Shown here in pieces: positions 43,041 through 52,210 of a stretch of 64,000 nt of DNA. This DNA comes from Runella zeae DSM 19591 (GTDB lineage: Bacteria; Bacteroidota; Bacteroidia; Cytophagales; Spirosomataceae). Positions within the stretch are counted from its first letter, which is position 1, and every line of letters starts with the position of its first letter. Made by a program: the position numbers and the translations under genes. Location of the stretch: contig NZ_KE384038.1 of assembly GCF_000423565.1 (NCBI RefSeq), positions 1 to 64,000 of the forward strand, written 5' to 3'. The notes under the pieces are model-generated. The model worked only from the letters and a program-made list of their open reading frames with translations, had not been told where the DNA came from and searched no databases.

Positions 43041-45473
43041 ATGTCTAAAATTGTATTTGTTCTTATTATTTTTTGTATCGGAAATGCGGCCCTTCAAGCC
43101 CAAACGGTTTCTGGACAAATCGTAGATGAAATCGGCAAGAACATTGAATTTGCCAACGTAACCCTCCACCGTACTGCCGATTCTGCCTTGGTCAAGGCCG
43201 CACTGAGTGACGAACAAGGCCGTTTTGTGTTTGAGAAAATCGCCCAAGGGCGTTTTTTTGTACAGGTCTCGCAGATAGGGTATGAGCGTTTAGCCACCCC
43301 TTCGTTTGTAATTAGCAATGAAACCCCCTCCGTCAATCTTCGGACTATTGCACTTGTATCTGCTGCCCAAAATCTCAATGAGGTTACGGTACGTAGTACT
43401 AAACCGTTTATTGAGCGGCAATTAGACAAAACCATCGTCAATGTCGAAAATAGCATTGTAGGTGCCGGTAGCAATGCTTTGGAAGTCCTAGAGCGGTCGC
43501 CTGGTGTGGTAGTAGACCAAAATGACAATATCAGCTTGAAAGGTAAACAAGGTGTAGTGGTGATGATAAACGGAAAACCATCGGTGATAGCGGCGCAAGA
43601 TTTGGCTAATTACCTACGTGGCTTGCCCGCCAATACGCTCGAAAAAATTGAAATCATTACTAATCCCTCCGCCAAATACGATGCCGCAGGTAACGCTGGT
43701 ATCTTGAATTTGGTCATGAAAAAAGACCAACGGTATGGCACCAACGGAAGTGTCAACCTTAGCTATGGACAAGGTGTGTATGCCAAAACAGCCGAAGGAA
43801 TAACCCTCAACCACCGCAACAAAAACCTAAACCTTTTTGGAAGCTACAATTTTTCGTATCGTAAAGTTTTTAGTCATTTAGTGTTGGATAGAAAGTTTTA
43901 CAAAGACGATGTTTTAGAAGGGGTTTTTGAACAAGATAATTATATTACGATACCCTTCAAAAATCATAATACCCGATTGGGGGCGGATTATACGCTTTCC
44001 AAAAAAACAGTGATAGGGGTAGTTTTTAGTGGCCTTTCCAATGGCTTTAAACCCAACGGAGATACGCGCACAGAAGTACTTAACCAAGATTCCCAACTCA
44101 TAAGGTATGATTTAAACAGCAATCGTTCGAAGGAAAATTGGTTTAACTACGCGGCCAATGCTAACCTTAAGCATACTTTTGATTCTACGGGACGAGAGCT
44201 TAACGTAGACTTGGACTATGCTTATTATGGTAATAAAACGGATCAGCGTTTTACCACTGATTTTGTAGATGTCAAAGGAAATAAGATTTTACCCACTTAT
44301 GTATTGATAGGTGATATTTTGGGCAGACTTGACATCAAATCTATCAAGGCTGATTATGTACACCCGCTCAAAAACAAAGCCAAGCTAGAAACGGGTTTAA
44401 AAAGCAGTTTTGTAAGAGCCGACAACGACCTCAAATATTACGATGCTAGCAACGAACAGCCCGTTTTTGATGCTTCGCAAAGCAATCACTTTATTTATGA
44501 CGAAAACATCAACGCGGCCTACGCCAACTTTGCCAAAGAATACAAAAAAATCAATTTTCAATTAGGATTAAGGGTGGAGCAAACTCACATCAAAGGCAAT
44601 CAGCTGGCTACCAATGCCGTATTTGATAGTAGCTATACACGTTTATTTCCGAGTGCTTTTGTCAATTATAAGTTTTCCAAAAAGCACGAATGGGGGTTTT
44701 CGGTGAGCCGTCGTTTAGATAGACCGAGTTATCGGCAATTGAATCCCTTTCGGTTTTTTATCAACAATACTACTTATAGTGAGGGCAATCCTTATCTCCA
44801 ACCCCAATTTACGTATTCGTTTGAGGTGTCGCATACTTATAAGCAGCAGATTACTACCACATTGTCTTACAGCCGTACTACCAACAACATCACGCAGGTG
44901 ATTATGCCCGTAGAGGGTCAAGACAAAATCACGGTTCAGACCAATCGGAATTTAGCAGAATTTGAGTTTTGGGGAGTCAACATTTCTGCTCCTATTCAAG
45001 TCACAAAATGGTGGAATAGTGTCAACAACCTCAATACCTATTACGGAGTTTATCGAGGCAACATCGCCAATACTCCTTTACAAAACGGAAATTTCAATTA
45101 TAATATCAACAGCAACAACAGTTTCGTATTGGGCAAAAAAGGATATACAGCCGAAATGACGGTGGTGTATCGTGCCCGCGAAATTTATGGTTTTATGGAT
45201 GTAATGCCTACGGGGCAACTATCGGTGGGGATTCAGAAATCGTTTTGGCAACGCCAAGGTTCCCTTAAACTCAACGTGACCGATATTTTTTATACCAACA
45301 ACAGCCGAGCTACGGTTACTTTCCGCGATTATGTAGAAAAATTTGAAGCAAATCGTGAAACAAGAGTGGCCACTTTGGCTTTTTCGTATCGGTTTGGAAA
45401 TACCAAAGTGGCAGCAAGTCGCCGGCGTTCGAGCGGTGTGGAAGAAGAAAAACAGCGCGCCGGTAATGGATAA
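43041..45473 (+). CDS. TonB-dependent receptor-like outer membrane beta-barrel protein
   Basis: An 810-residue outer membrane protein starting at the ATG at 43041, which gives the signal peptide MSKIVFVLIIFCIGNAALQA; an earlier in-frame start would put 20 extra residues before it. A carboxypeptidase-regulatory-like domain (about 24-105) is followed by a plug (about 120-225, with NALEVLERSPGVVVDQNDNISLKGKQG split across) and a C-terminal barrel of the OMP_b-brl_3 family. It is not SusC-like and has no SusD partner. It may import a siderophore or peptide; the ligand is unknown. It ends in a non-aromatic tail (EEEKQRAGNG), unusual for a barrel. Confidence 0.92.
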   Translation: MSKIVFVLIIFCIGNAALQAQTVSGQIVDEIGKNIEFANVTLHRTADSALVKAALSDEQGRFVFEKIAQGRFFVQVSQIGYERLATPSFVISNETPSVNLRTIALVSAAQNLNEVTVRSTKPFIERQLDKTIVNVENSIVGAGSNALEVLERSPGVVVDQNDNISLKGKQGVVVMINGKPSVIAAQDLANYLRGLPANTLEKIEIITNPSAKYDAAGNAGILNLVMKKDQRYGTNGSVNLSYGQGVYAKTAEGITLNHRNKNLNLFGSYNFSYRKVFSHLVLDRKFYKDDVLEGVFEQDNYITIPFKNHNTRLGADYTLSKKTVIGVVFSGLSNGFKPNGDTRTEVLNQDSQLIRYDLNSNRSKENWFNYAANANLKHTFDSTGRELNVDLDYAYYGNKTDQRFTTDFVDVKGNKILPTYVLIGDILGRLDIKSIKADYVHPLKNKAKLETGLKSSFVRADNDLKYYDASNEQPVFDASQSNHFIYDENINAAYANFAKEYKKINFQLGLRVEQTHIKGNQLATNAVFDSSYTRLFPSAFVNYKFSKKHEWGFSVSRRLDRPSYRQLNPFRFFINNTTYSEGNPYLQPQFTYSFEVSHTYKQQITTTLSYSRTTNNITQVIMPVEGQDKITVQTNRNLAEFEFWGVNISAPIQVTKWWNSVNNLNTYYGVYRGNIANTPLQNGNFNYNINSNNSFVLGKKGYTAEMTVVYRAREIYGFMDVMPTGQLSVGIQKSFWQRQGSLKLNVTDIFYTNNSRATVTFRDYVEKFEANRETRVATLAFSYRFGNTKVAASRRRSSGVEEEKQRAGNG

Positions 45474-45480
45474 TTTAATT

Positions 45481-45505
45481 TTGGCTGTGCTCGCCGCGCA
45501 GCCAA
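45481..45505 (+). terminator. Strong hairpin after the barrel protein gene
   Basis: TTGGCTGTGC (45481-45490) pairs with GCGCAGCCAA (45496-45505), 10 bp with one T-G wobble, around TCGCC. Only GCTTAATAAAAC follows, so it lacks a T-tract; it may protect the message 3' end or act as a weak terminator. Confidence 0.5.
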
Positions 45506-45578
45506 GCTTAATAAAACTGTACATAAAAAAACGACCAACTTAATGTACCTTCGTATAAAATCAATAAAACAAAATACG

Positions 45579-46607
45579 ATGAAAAAGTGGTTGGTAATAC
45601 TTTGGTTTTCATTGCTTTCGACCAAGCTCTTAGCTCAGTCGCTAGGCTCTTTGATGGTGGTCAACAAAGGTGGGAATACTATGTCGATTCTTGACCTTGA
45701 TTTGAATACGGAGCTCACGCGGATTCCGACTGGTGAAGGCTCCCACGAAGTGGCCGTATCACCAGATGGTAAAATTGCGGTGGTTTGTAACTACGGAAAT
45801 CAAACTCCCAACAATAGCCTTACTATCATTGATATTGCCCAAAAATCTAGTATTAAAAAAATTGACTTGGGTATATATCAACGTCCTCATGGCATAGAGT
45901 TTATCGCTCCAGAGGAGGTAATTGTGACTAGCGAAGTAGCACAAGTGTTGATTAAGGTCAATATCAAAACCGACGCCGTAACCGAAGTTGTCAAAACCAA
46001 TCAAGAAGGGAGTCATATTGTGGCCTACTGTAAAGCAGACGGCAAAGCCTATGTGGCCAATCGCCGCTCAGGGTCGGTGTCGGTGGTGGATGTAAAAGGT
46101 AATAAGTTGCTCAAAACTATCGTGCTCAAACCTGGTACCGAGGGGCTAGATATTTCGCCTAACGGAAAAGAATTGTGGGTCGCCAACCAAATTGATAGTA
46201 CGGTTACGATTATCAACGCGCAGACTTTCAAAGAAGAAGCATTGCTGTATGCGCATCAAAATGCAATTCGAGTCAAATTTTTACCCAATGGAAAATATAG
46301 TTTGATTTCCAATGCCAAAACAGGTAATGTGAGCGTTTATGACGTAGCCGCCCGTCGGCTCATAAAAGACATTGATTTGTTCAATTTAGATAAAGGTATT
46401 GAGGGACTAGGGAAAGCAAAAGACCTTAAAAATCCGCCTATACCTGTTGGGATTACCACCCATCCAAGTGGAAAATTCGTATATATCGCTGCGGTTAATT
46501 ATGGAACCATTGCCGTAATAGATACCGCCAATTGGGAGGTTGTGGCTACCATCAGAGCAGGTGCTTCTCCCGATGGGTTGTATCACTCTCCTTTGAAAAT
46601 AAATTAG
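45579..46607 (+). CDS. YncE-like seven-bladed beta-propeller protein, secreted
   Basis: A 342-residue protein starting at the ATG at 45579 (MKKWLVILWFSLLSTKLLAQ signal peptide); an in-frame ATG at 45543 would place 12 extra residues ahead. The mature protein is a YncE/NHL-type propeller with repeats such as VVNKGGNTMSILDL, SPDGKIAVVCN, VANRRSGSVSVVDV, SPNGKELWVANQ and AAVNYGTIAVIDTANW. YncE-type proteins are periplasmic, with unknown ligands. The following hydrolase gene starts 39 bases downstream, probably cotranscribed. Confidence 0.92.
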   Translation: MKKWLVILWFSLLSTKLLAQSLGSLMVVNKGGNTMSILDLDLNTELTRIPTGEGSHEVAVSPDGKIAVVCNYGNQTPNNSLTIIDIAQKSSIKKIDLGIYQRPHGIEFIAPEEVIVTSEVAQVLIKVNIKTDAVTEVVKTNQEGSHIVAYCKADGKAYVANRRSGSVSVVDVKGNKLLKTIVLKPGTEGLDISPNGKELWVANQIDSTVTIINAQTFKEEALLYAHQNAIRVKFLPNGKYSLISNAKTGNVSVYDVAARRLIKDIDLFNLDKGIEGLGKAKDLKNPPIPVGITTHPSGKFVYIAAVNYGTIAVIDTANWEVVATIRAGASPDGLYHSPLKIN

Positions 46608-46646
46608 TTTAGACTTTAAGGGGAGATAAAATGGTAGGATTGAAAA

Positions 46647-47984
46647 ATGAAGAGACCTATGAAAAAGATTGGATGTTTTCTATTGATGCTGCTATCGGCC
46701 ATTGCTTATGCTCAACTCCCCGAGCGTAAGGCCGTTATGGGGATGAGGGGAAAAGATACCGCAGACGGGATTTTGGTAGATACAGTCTTCGCAAATGGAA
46801 CTTTGGCGACGGTCGGAATCCAAAAAGGGGATTTGATTGTGTCTCTAAACAATCAGTCAGTCACCACCATGCTCGAATTTAACGCTATTGCTTCCAATAT
46901 CCGAGCTGGAGAGTCTGTTTCGGTGATGTTTTCGCGGGGGCGCAAAAGAAATGCAGCTACCACTACAGCGGTGGCAAGGGCTTTGGAGCAGTCAGACATC
47001 GCAGAAGTAAAGTACGATTGGGTAAAATTTAGAAATGGCTATTTGCGAGCCATTACTCGTATTCCCAAAGGCAAGACGATTGTGCCCGCTATTTTGCTCA
47101 TACCAGGCTATGGCTGCGGCTCTATCGAAAACTACGCTTCTAGCTACAATGGCAAGCTCATGGATGAGTGGCTCAAAAATGGCTACGCGGTAGTGACCAT
47201 CGAAAAATCAGGCGTAGGCGATAGTTATGGATGTGTGCCGTGTGCTGAGGTAGATTTAGTGACCGATATTGAGAGTTTTGACGCGGGGTATCGCTACATG
47301 GAGCAGCTCCCTTTTGTGGACAAAACCCAGCTTTTCATTTGGGGGCACAGCAGGGGAGGCACGATTGCACCCGAAATAGCCAAGCGGCATCAGCCCAAAG
47401 GTGTGATGGTGTTTGGCTGTGTATTTCGGCCTTGGAGTGAATTTTTGTTGGAAATGCACCGTGTCCAAAAACCTTTGCTTGACGGCCTTAATTATCAACA
47501 AACCGAGACTTTTGTTCGAACTATCCAGAAAGTTTATTATGAATTTTTTGTTCTGAAAAAATCTCCCGCTGAGCTTTATCAAAATCCTGAATATAAAGCA
47601 GTAGTAGCGAGTGAACTAGGCTATAAAGAAAACAGGAACAACAATATGTGGGGGCGTCATTGGCGATTTTGGCAGCAACTTGATTCTCTCAATCTCGCCC
47701 AAAGCTGGCAGAAAGTCAATTGTCCAGTGTTAGTGATTCATGGCGGCGCCGATTATGAACAATGCTCATTGGTAGAACCATACATGATTCAGCAAGCTGT
47801 CAATGAGGCGCATCCAAACTATGCCACTTGGGTTACCATCCCAGACCTCGACCACTTTATGATGAAGAGCAAAGATTGGCCCGAAGCAGTTAAAAATTTT
47901 AGAGAACAGCAGTACCTGAAAGGCAACTTCCATCCGCAGATTGCAGATGAAACCATCAAATGGCTAAAGAAGTATCTTCAATAG
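46647..47984 (+). CDS. PDZ domain - alpha/beta hydrolase fusion, secreted
   Basis: A 445-residue exported protein (start at 46647; the ATG at 46659 gives an equally good signal peptide). A PDZ domain spans about residues 40-108 (GILVDTVFANGTLATVGIQKGDLIVSLN split). A serine hydrolase follows: oxyanion region LLIPGYGCGS, nucleophile GHSRGG (Ser235), acid in HGGADYEQC and histidine in PDLDHFMMKS. The hydrolase resembles exported peptidase S9/dienelactone-type esterases. The PDZ domain could bind a C-terminal peptide or substrate. Substrate unknown. Confidence 0.88.
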   Translation: MKRPMKKIGCFLLMLLSAIAYAQLPERKAVMGMRGKDTADGILVDTVFANGTLATVGIQKGDLIVSLNNQSVTTMLEFNAIASNIRAGESVSVMFSRGRKRNAATTTAVARALEQSDIAEVKYDWVKFRNGYLRAITRIPKGKTIVPAILLIPGYGCGSIENYASSYNGKLMDEWLKNGYAVVTIEKSGVGDSYGCVPCAEVDLVTDIESFDAGYRYMEQLPFVDKTQLFIWGHSRGGTIAPEIAKRHQPKGVMVFGCVFRPWSEFLLEMHRVQKPLLDGLNYQQTETFVRTIQKVYYEFFVLKKSPAELYQNPEYKAVVASELGYKENRNNNMWGRHWRFWQQLDSLNLAQSWQKVNCPVLVIHGGADYEQCSLVEPYMIQQAVNEAHPNYATWVTIPDLDHFMMKSKDWPEAVKNFREQQYLKGNFHPQIADETIKWLKKYLQ

Positions 47985-48272
47985 TGTTAGCTTAGAAAAT
48001 CTTGTATATGTGTAAAACTAGGTCTGTTAACATACTTTAACACCTGATTTTCTGGTATTTGTAAAAATAGGGTGCATTTTTGTGAAGCAATAGTAGTACT
48101 GTTCAAAGTCTCCTATTAACAGCCCTTTTAAGTTTAAAAAATATTGTAGCGTTTCTAGAAAATCTTCAAAATCTCGTAAAACAGATAACTATAGGCAAAA
48201 AAATAAATAAGTAATTGATGCAACGTGGGGAGGTTTTTTATCATCTTATAGCTAACTACCCAGCCTGAAAAG

Positions 48273-48761
48273 ATGAAACGACCAGTTGTATTGAAAGATT
48301 TAGGAAGATGGAGAAACGCTACCCAACGGCTTCTGTCGCGGATTCCTAACAATGCTTTTATTACGTTTTTGAGACGTATTATCTTTCGCCAAACCGCCCG
48401 CCAGCGTTATGGAGTAGATTTGCTTAATAGGCTTTTTAGGTTGATGAATCAGGAAAAACCCTATCTCAATACCTCCGTTTCTATTGATTATCTTGCTTCT
48501 CGCTTGGGGGTTTCGGCATGTCAATTAGCACAGGTGATTAATGAAAATCTCGAACAAAGTTTTATGGATTTGATAGCAACCTATCGCATCCAAGAAGCCA
48601 AACGCATGCTCGTAAGTCCCGAATACCGCAATCTAAAAATGAGTGAACTTGCACGAAAAGTAGGATATGATTCTAAAATGGATTTTTTTGAAGCATTTAA
48701 AAAAATCACCGAACAAACGCCTACCGAATACAAAAAGAAAACGAATTTGGTTTGTATGTAG
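48273..48761 (+). CDS. AraC-type helix-turn-helix protein
   Basis: A 162-residue protein with an AraC DNA-binding domain (about 65-155): VSIDYLASRLGVSACQLAQVINENL, then the second HTH MSELARKVGYDSKMDFFEAFKKITEQTPTEYKK split over two helices. The N-terminal 60 residues are basic and unlike known sensor domains. The domain resembles the C-terminal part of membrane-bound AraC regulators of Cytophagales, but no membrane segments are found here. The 288-base gap upstream is AT-rich and holds no gene. Confidence 0.85.
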   Translation: MKRPVVLKDLGRWRNATQRLLSRIPNNAFITFLRRIIFRQTARQRYGVDLLNRLFRLMNQEKPYLNTSVSIDYLASRLGVSACQLAQVINENLEQSFMDLIATYRIQEAKRMLVSPEYRNLKMSELARKVGYDSKMDFFEAFKKITEQTPTEYKKKTNLVCM

Positions 48762-48831
48762 GCCACTCCTAAATCATTTTCTTTGCTTCGCAAAACAATA
48801 CCTTGCTAAAGTACAAATAAGCCCAAAGTAG

Positions 48832-48861
48832 TTGTCGAATCAAAAGTAGTTTCTAAATTTG
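48832..48861 (+). promoter_or_regulatory. Bacteroidota-type promoter (TTG-N19-TAAATTTG)
   Basis: TTG at 48832-48834 and TAAATTTG at 48854-48861, spacer 19 bases, match the Bacteroidota consensus closely, 23 bases before the acyltransferase ATG. Confidence 0.55.
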
Positions 48862-48884
48862 GCGAACTTAACATTTGGCAATTT

Positions 48885-49463
48885 ATGAATTGGCTTTTTG
48901 CATTTTTGTACCGCTTGTTTGGATGGACTATCATTGGAACTCCCCCCAGACACCTTAAAAAAGCAATATGGACAGTCTGTCCTCATTGGAATAGCGGTGA
49001 TTTTTTTATTGGGATAGGTGCCCGCGCAACCATTAAAGTAAAAATGGGGTTCTTAGCCAAAAGTACCCTCTTTAAATGGTATTCAGGTTGGTTTTTTAGA
49101 GCATTGGGGGGCTATCCTGTGTATCGCGAAAAGTCTAATAATTTGGTAGAAGCAGTAGCGGAGACTTTCCACCAAAACGATACCATTCATATTGCTATTG
49201 CTCCTGAAGGCACTCGCAGCAATACTTCTAGGCTCAAAACGGGCTTTTACTACATGGCCCTCAAAGCACAAGTGCCTCTTGTGCTTGTGGGGTTTGACTA
49301 TGGTCGCAAGGCGGTTGTTTTTGGTGGGACTGTGAATGTGACGGGAGATTATGTAAAAGACATGAAACCATTTTATGATTTTTACCTGACAATTCAGAGT
49401 CCTAAAAAAGAATGGCTTCAAAACTACGAGCAAACAGGCGTAGTGGTGTTACCAAAAAACTGA
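48885..49463 (+). CDS. 1-acyl-sn-glycerol-3-phosphate acyltransferase-like (PlsC family)
   Basis: A 192-residue acyltransferase. The catalytic HX4D motif is HWNSGD (His34-Asp39) and the second motif is APEGTRS. It is shorter than E. coli PlsC (245 residues) and has no long N-terminal anchor, like other small Bacteroidota members. PlsC enzymes acylate lysophosphatidate; small homologues may acylate other lipids (ornithine or glycine lipids). Its stop lies one base from that of the convergent epimerase gene. Confidence 0.9.
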   Translation: MNWLFAFLYRLFGWTIIGTPPRHLKKAIWTVCPHWNSGDFFIGIGARATIKVKMGFLAKSTLFKWYSGWFFRALGGYPVYREKSNNLVEAVAETFHQNDTIHIAIAPEGTRSNTSRLKTGFYYMALKAQVPLVLVGFDYGRKAVVFGGTVNVTGDYVKDMKPFYDFYLTIQSPKKEWLQNYEQTGVVVLPKN

Positions 49464-49464
49464 C

Positions 49465-50577
49465 TCAAAGTGTTTGTAAAAAATCAATGATACGATTGCT
49501 TGCCAAGCCATCCCCATAAGGATTGGTAGCTTCTGACATCTGACGATATACCTCAGGACGCTCCCAAAGCTGACTCACGGCTTCTACGATTGTTTGTTTG
49601 TGTGCACCTACTAGTTTTACTGTACCTGCCTGAATGGCTTCGGGGCGCTCTGTCGTATCGCGCATCACGAGGACAGGCTTTCCCAAACTAGGAGCTTCTT
49701 CTTGCACTCCTCCCGAATCAGTCAGAATCACCCAGCTTTTTTTCATAGCATATACAAAATCAGCATAATCCATCGGTGCTGGTAAATGAATATTGGGTAA
49801 ATGACCCAGCCGCTCATAAACAGGCGTTTGAACATTGGGGTTGAGATGTACGGGATAAACAATTTCGAGGGTGGGATAGCGGTGAGCAAGTGTAGATAAA
49901 GCATCACAAATTTGAATAAAACCATCTCCAAAATTTTCGCGTCGATGCCCCGTTACTAGCAAGATTTTTTTGTTATTGTCAAAAATCGCTTGGATTTTTT
50001 TTGGAATCTGAGGAGAAAAATGGCTTACTCTATTGCTTACGTACAGCAAAGCATCAATGACCGTATTACCTGTTTTGACGATAGCCGTCGGTACAATTTT
50101 TTCTTCTATCAAAGCCTGAACATTGCGCGTAGTAGGTGCAAAAAAGTAGTTGGCCAAACGGTCGGTGATGAGTCGGTTGGCTTCTTCAGGAAAAGGCGAA
50201 AGTAAATTGCCCGTGCGCAATCCCGCTTCTACGTGCCCTATTTTGATACCTGCATAAAAAGCTGCCAACGAAGTAGCCATGCAGGTAGTAGTATCGCCAT
50301 GTACTAGCACTAAGTCGGGACGGTAACTTTGAAATAGCTCTCTCAATCCTGCCAAGATTCGACAAGTAATATCGGTAAGGTCTTGCCCCGCCTGCATGAT
50401 ATTGAGGTCAAAATCAGGCGTGATTTCAAACAAAGCCAATACTTGGTCGAGCATTTGGCGATGCTGACCCGTCACACACAGTTTATGCTCAAAGTAAGGG
50501 TTTTGTTGTAATTTTTGCACCAAAATAGCCATTTTAATGGCCTCCGGCCGCGTCCCAAAAACAGTCAGTAGCTTCAT
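49465..50577 (-). CDS. wecB: UDP-N-acetylglucosamine 2-epimerase (non-hydrolysing)
   Basis: A 370-residue enzyme of the WecB/MnaA family: [11 protein letters not shown] at the N-terminus, [36 protein letters not shown] and [11 protein letters not shown]. It interconverts UDP-GlcNAc and UDP-ManNAc for surface polysaccharide synthesis; it should be allosteric, as other non-hydrolysing forms. No glycosyltransferase cluster is here, so it stands apart. It starts 16 bases after the yffB stop, making a two-gene unit. Confidence 0.95.
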   Translation of the reverse strand: MKLLTVFGTRPEAIKMAILVQKLQQNPYFEHKLCVTGQHRQMLDQVLALFEITPDFDLNIMQAGQDLTDITCRILAGLRELFQSYRPDLVLVHGDTTTCMATSLAAFYAGIKIGHVEAGLRTGNLLSPFPEEANRLITDRLANYFFAPTTRNVQALIEEKIVPTAIVKTGNTVIDALLYVSNRVSHFSPQIPKKIQAIFDNNKKILLVTGHRRENFGDGFIQICDALSTLAHRYPTLEIVYPVHLNPNVQTPVYERLGHLPNIHLPAPMDYADFVYAMKKSWVILTDSGGVQEEAPSLGKPVLVMRDTTERPEAIQAGTVKLVGAHKQTIVEAVSQLWERPEVYRQMSEATNPYGDGLASNRIIDFLQTL

Positions 50578-50593
50578 TGATAAAAAGGAAGTT

Positions 50594-50938
50594 TTAAAGC
50601 TGATGAATATATTCAGGCTTCCAACCTACCACTATGATTTTACCTTCTTTTTCAATAATGGGGCGTTTAATAAGGGAAGTATTTTCTTGCATTAAAGTAA
50701 TGATATCTTCTGAGTTTTGAAGCGAGTTTTTTTGATCGTCGGTGAGTTTTTTCCAAGTAGTGCCCGCACGATTGATAAGGATTTTTTGGGGCTGTTGGGT
50801 GAGCCACTCTGCTAGTTTTTGGCGAGAGATACCTTCTTTTTTATAATCGTGGAAAGTATAATTGATGTGGTTTTCTTTGAGCGCGGTGAGCGTTTTTTTG
50901 ATAGTATCACAATTGGGGATGCCGTAGATAGTTACCAT
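50594..50938 (-). CDS. YffB-like ArsC/Spx family protein
   Basis: A 114-residue thioredoxin-fold protein, started at the ATG at 50938; a longer frame adds 34 non-conserved residues. [11 protein letters not shown] holds the single N-terminal cysteine of the YffB group and [10 protein letters not shown] and LIKRPII are typical of YffB and ArsC relatives. E. coli YffB has been described as a glutathione-dependent thiol reductase; Spx relatives instead bind RNA polymerase. The role here is open. It is transcribed with the epimerase and divergent from an SRPBCC protein gene. Confidence 0.9.
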   Translation of the reverse strand: MVTIYGIPNCDTIKKTLTALKENHINYTFHDYKKEGISRQKLAEWLTQQPQKILINRAGTTWKKLTDDQKNSLQNSEDIITLMQENTSLIKRPIIEKEGKIIVVGWKPEYIHQL

Positions 50939-51009
50939 TTTTATGTACAAACAATTTGAATTTGTGTGCAAAGTAGAAAACTTTTTTGAGTGCGGGAAGT
51001 TAAAAACGT

Positions 51010-51456
51010 ATGAAGCTCCATCTACGTACATCAGTGTCACAATCTTATCAGCAAGTATGGGAAGGTTTTGACGAAGCCCTTTTTCGAAAACTAAGCCCTC
51101 CTTTTCCGCCAGTACGCGTGGTGCGTTTTGATGGATGTAAAAAGGGAGATGTTGTAGAGCTTGAACTCAATTTTTTGTTTTTTCGCCAGCTTTGGACTAG
51201 CCTCATTGTGGAGCAACAAGCAAGCACCGACGAAATCTATTTTGTAGATGAGGGTACAAAACTACCCTTTTTTTTGAGGTATTGGCGCCACCGCCACCGT
51301 ATCATTCAACAAACCACTTCTTCGGCTATCATTGCCGACGAAATCGAATACCGTACGCCTAGTGTGCTCACCGATTATTTGTTTTATCCTCTATTGTGGG
51401 TGCAATTTGCCTATCGCAAACCGATTTATCGCCGTTATTTCAAGTCAAAATCGTGA
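51010..51456 (+). CDS. SRPBCC family protein
   Basis: A 148-residue protein with the START/Bet v1-like (SRPBCC) layout: a basic first strand MKLHLRTSVSQSYQQVWEGF, a long central beta sheet and a C-terminal helix (LLWVQFAYRKPIYRRYF). It resembles small 'cell division inhibitor'-like SRPBCC proteins that bind hydrophobic ligands. Its stop is two bases from the convergent ATPase gene. The assignment rests on layout, not catalytic residues. Confidence 0.75.
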   Translation: MKLHLRTSVSQSYQQVWEGFDEALFRKLSPPFPPVRVVRFDGCKKGDVVELELNFLFFRQLWTSLIVEQQASTDEIYFVDEGTKLPFFLRYWRHRHRIIQQTTSSAIIADEIEYRTPSVLTDYLFYPLLWVQFAYRKPIYRRYFKSKS

Positions 51457-51458
51457 GA

Positions 51459-52205
51459 CTATTTTTCTAGTTCTCTTAGAAGTTTGTTGGCAAAAATAAA
51501 CTCATTGAGCTCGGCTACTTTCGATTTGGTGATGGTTTGATTATCGCCTTCCCAAAGTTTATGACCTTTGTAAAGAAAAATGATTTTTTCTCCGATTTCG
51601 AGCACTGAGTTCATATCATGCGTAATCACCACCGTCGTAATATTATATTCGTCAGTGATTTCTTTGATGAGCTCGTCGATTTTGATAGAAGTAAGAGGGT
51701 CAAGGCCAGAGTTGGGTTCATCACAAAACAAATACTTGGGATTCATCACGATAGCTCGTGCAATCCCCACCCGTTTTTTCATCCCACCGCTGATTTCTGA
51801 AGGCATTCGATTGGCGGCTTGTTCGAGTCCTACCCGCGCCAAACAAAACATGACTCGGTCGTCTTTTTCGCTTTCGCTCATATCGGTGAGCATTTCGAGC
51901 GGAAAGCGTACGTTTTGAGCTACGGTTTTGGAGTCAAACAAAGCCCCTCCTTGAAACAACACTCCCATTTCGCGGCGAATCTGCTTACGCACTTCTTCTT
52001 CGCTGTTCCAAAAATCACGGCCATTGTATAGCACCTGCCCTTTGTCGGGTTTTACGAGCCCAATAAGACATTTTAGCAGGACACTTTTGCCCGTCCCACT
52101 ACCGCCGATAATCAAGCTTGTATCACCGGGCTTAAAAGCGCTAGAGACATTCTCTAGCACCATGCGCCCATCAAAGGATTTGCATATGTCGATAAATTGA
52201 ATCAT
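51459..52205 (-). CDS. MlaF-like ABC transporter ATP-binding protein
   Basis: A 248-residue ABC ATPase of the phospholipid/organic-solvent (Mla/Ttg2) group. Walker A is GGSGTGKS (residues 34-41), signature EISGGMKKRVGIARA, Walker B YLFCDEPNSGLDP. The short C-terminal extension after VVITHDMNSV fits MlaF. MlaF partners MlaE and MlaD to move lipids between inner and outer membrane. The MlaE and MlaD genes are not in the window; it is 5 bases downstream of tatC, so it is cotranscribed with an unrelated export gene. Confidence 0.9.
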   Translation of the reverse strand: MIQFIDICKSFDGRMVLENVSSAFKPGDTSLIIGGSGTGKSVLLKCLIGLVKPDKGQVLYNGRDFWNSEEEVRKQIRREMGVLFQGGALFDSKTVAQNVRFPLEMLTDMSESEKDDRVMFCLARVGLEQAANRMPSEISGGMKKRVGIARAIVMNPKYLFCDEPNSGLDPLTSIKIDELIKEITDEYNITTVVITHDMNSVLEIGEKIIFLYKGHKLWEGDNQTITKSKVAELNEFIFANKLLRELEK

Positions 52206-52210
52206 CAGGT

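Noticed and set aside
48001-48272. Small RNA or gene in the 288-base gap before the AraC-type gene
   Set aside because: No long frame, hairpin with T-tract or tRNA-like sequence is apparent; AT-rich sequence only.
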